A DNA stretch of 14,909 nt from Smithella sp. Lineage in GTDB: Bacteria > Desulfobacterota > Syntrophia > Syntrophales > Smithellaceae. Below, piece by piece: positions 14,887 through 14,909 of this stretch. Each line of letters starts with the position of its first letter. The first letter of the stretch is position 1. A program made the position numbers and the translations under genes. The notes beneath the pieces are model-generated. The model was not told where the DNA came from, searched no databases, and saw only the letters and a list, made by a program, of their open reading frames with translations. The stretch covers positions 1 to 14,909 of the forward strand of contig JAAZOZ010000272.1 of NCBI GenBank assembly GCA_012797505.1, in the 5' to 3' direction.

Positions 14887-14909
14887 GCACTATTTAACAG
14901 ATGGTTTTC

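Noticed and set aside
14827..14909. Possible tRNA upstream of rimP, as with the initiator tRNA gene in E. coli
   Set aside because: No cloverleaf, T-loop GTTCRA motif or acceptor pairing is seen in these 83 bases; a promoter is a better reading.

Overview
All sixteen genes recognised in this 14.9 kb window lie on the minus strand, so transcription runs from high to low coordinates. The base composition is moderately GC-rich. There are no insertion sequences, CRISPR arrays, rRNA or tRNA genes, and no sign of recent transfer. Nothing longer than about 150 bases lacks a gene. The gene set suggests a Gram-negative bacterium of the former Deltaproteobacteria (Desulfobacterota, perhaps the syntrophic Syntrophales type). 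The evidence is a lipoprotein PilP next to an outer-membrane secretin start, an NrnA-type DHH nuclease and a YlxP protein inside the nusA-infB cluster, and a COG1900/DUF39 homocysteine-synthesis protein best known from methanogens and anaerobic deltaproteobacteria. This placement is inferred from gene content, not from a database search.

Right-hand block (about 5.2 to 14.9 kb): a nearly canonical transcription/translation operon in the order rimP, nusA, infB, ylxP, rbfA, nrnA, truB, rpsO, pnp. It encodes 30S maturation factors (RimP, RbfA), an elongation/termination factor (NusA), initiation factor IF-2, a DUF503 protein (YlxP), a nanoRNase/pAp phosphatase (NrnA), tRNA pseudouridine-55 synthase (TruB), ribosomal protein S15 and polynucleotide phosphorylase. 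Several junctions overlap or nearly touch (ylxP/rbfA, rbfA/nrnA, nrnA/truB), which suggests translational coupling. A candidate sigma70-type promoter and a terminator-like hairpin precede rimP, so the operon may be controlled by attenuation. A long three-segment stem separates rpsO from pnp and resembles in position the RNase III-processed pnp leader of enterobacteria.

Middle block (about 3.4 to 5.2 kb): dut (dUTPase), separated from pnp by a perfect 13-bp stem-loop, then a stand-alone DUF39 protein probably involved in homocysteine formation from aspartate semialdehyde and sulfide.

Left-hand block (1 to 3.3 kb): a FtsB/DivIC-family division protein gene followed directly by type IV pilus alignment genes pilM, pilN, pilO, pilP and the first codons of what is probably pilQ. 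PilM (cytoplasmic actin-like), PilN and PilO (inner-membrane) and PilP (lipoprotein) form the bridge between the pilus motor and the PilQ secretin. A candidate promoter lies in the 137-bp gap before ftsB.

The genes are largely conserved housekeeping functions. The points of most interest are the structured RNA regions (rimP leader, rpsO-pnp stem, pnp-dut stem), the partnerless DUF39 protein, the ftsB-pil linkage, and a roughly 50-residue charged insertion in PilO. I did not find a convincing entirely new system.
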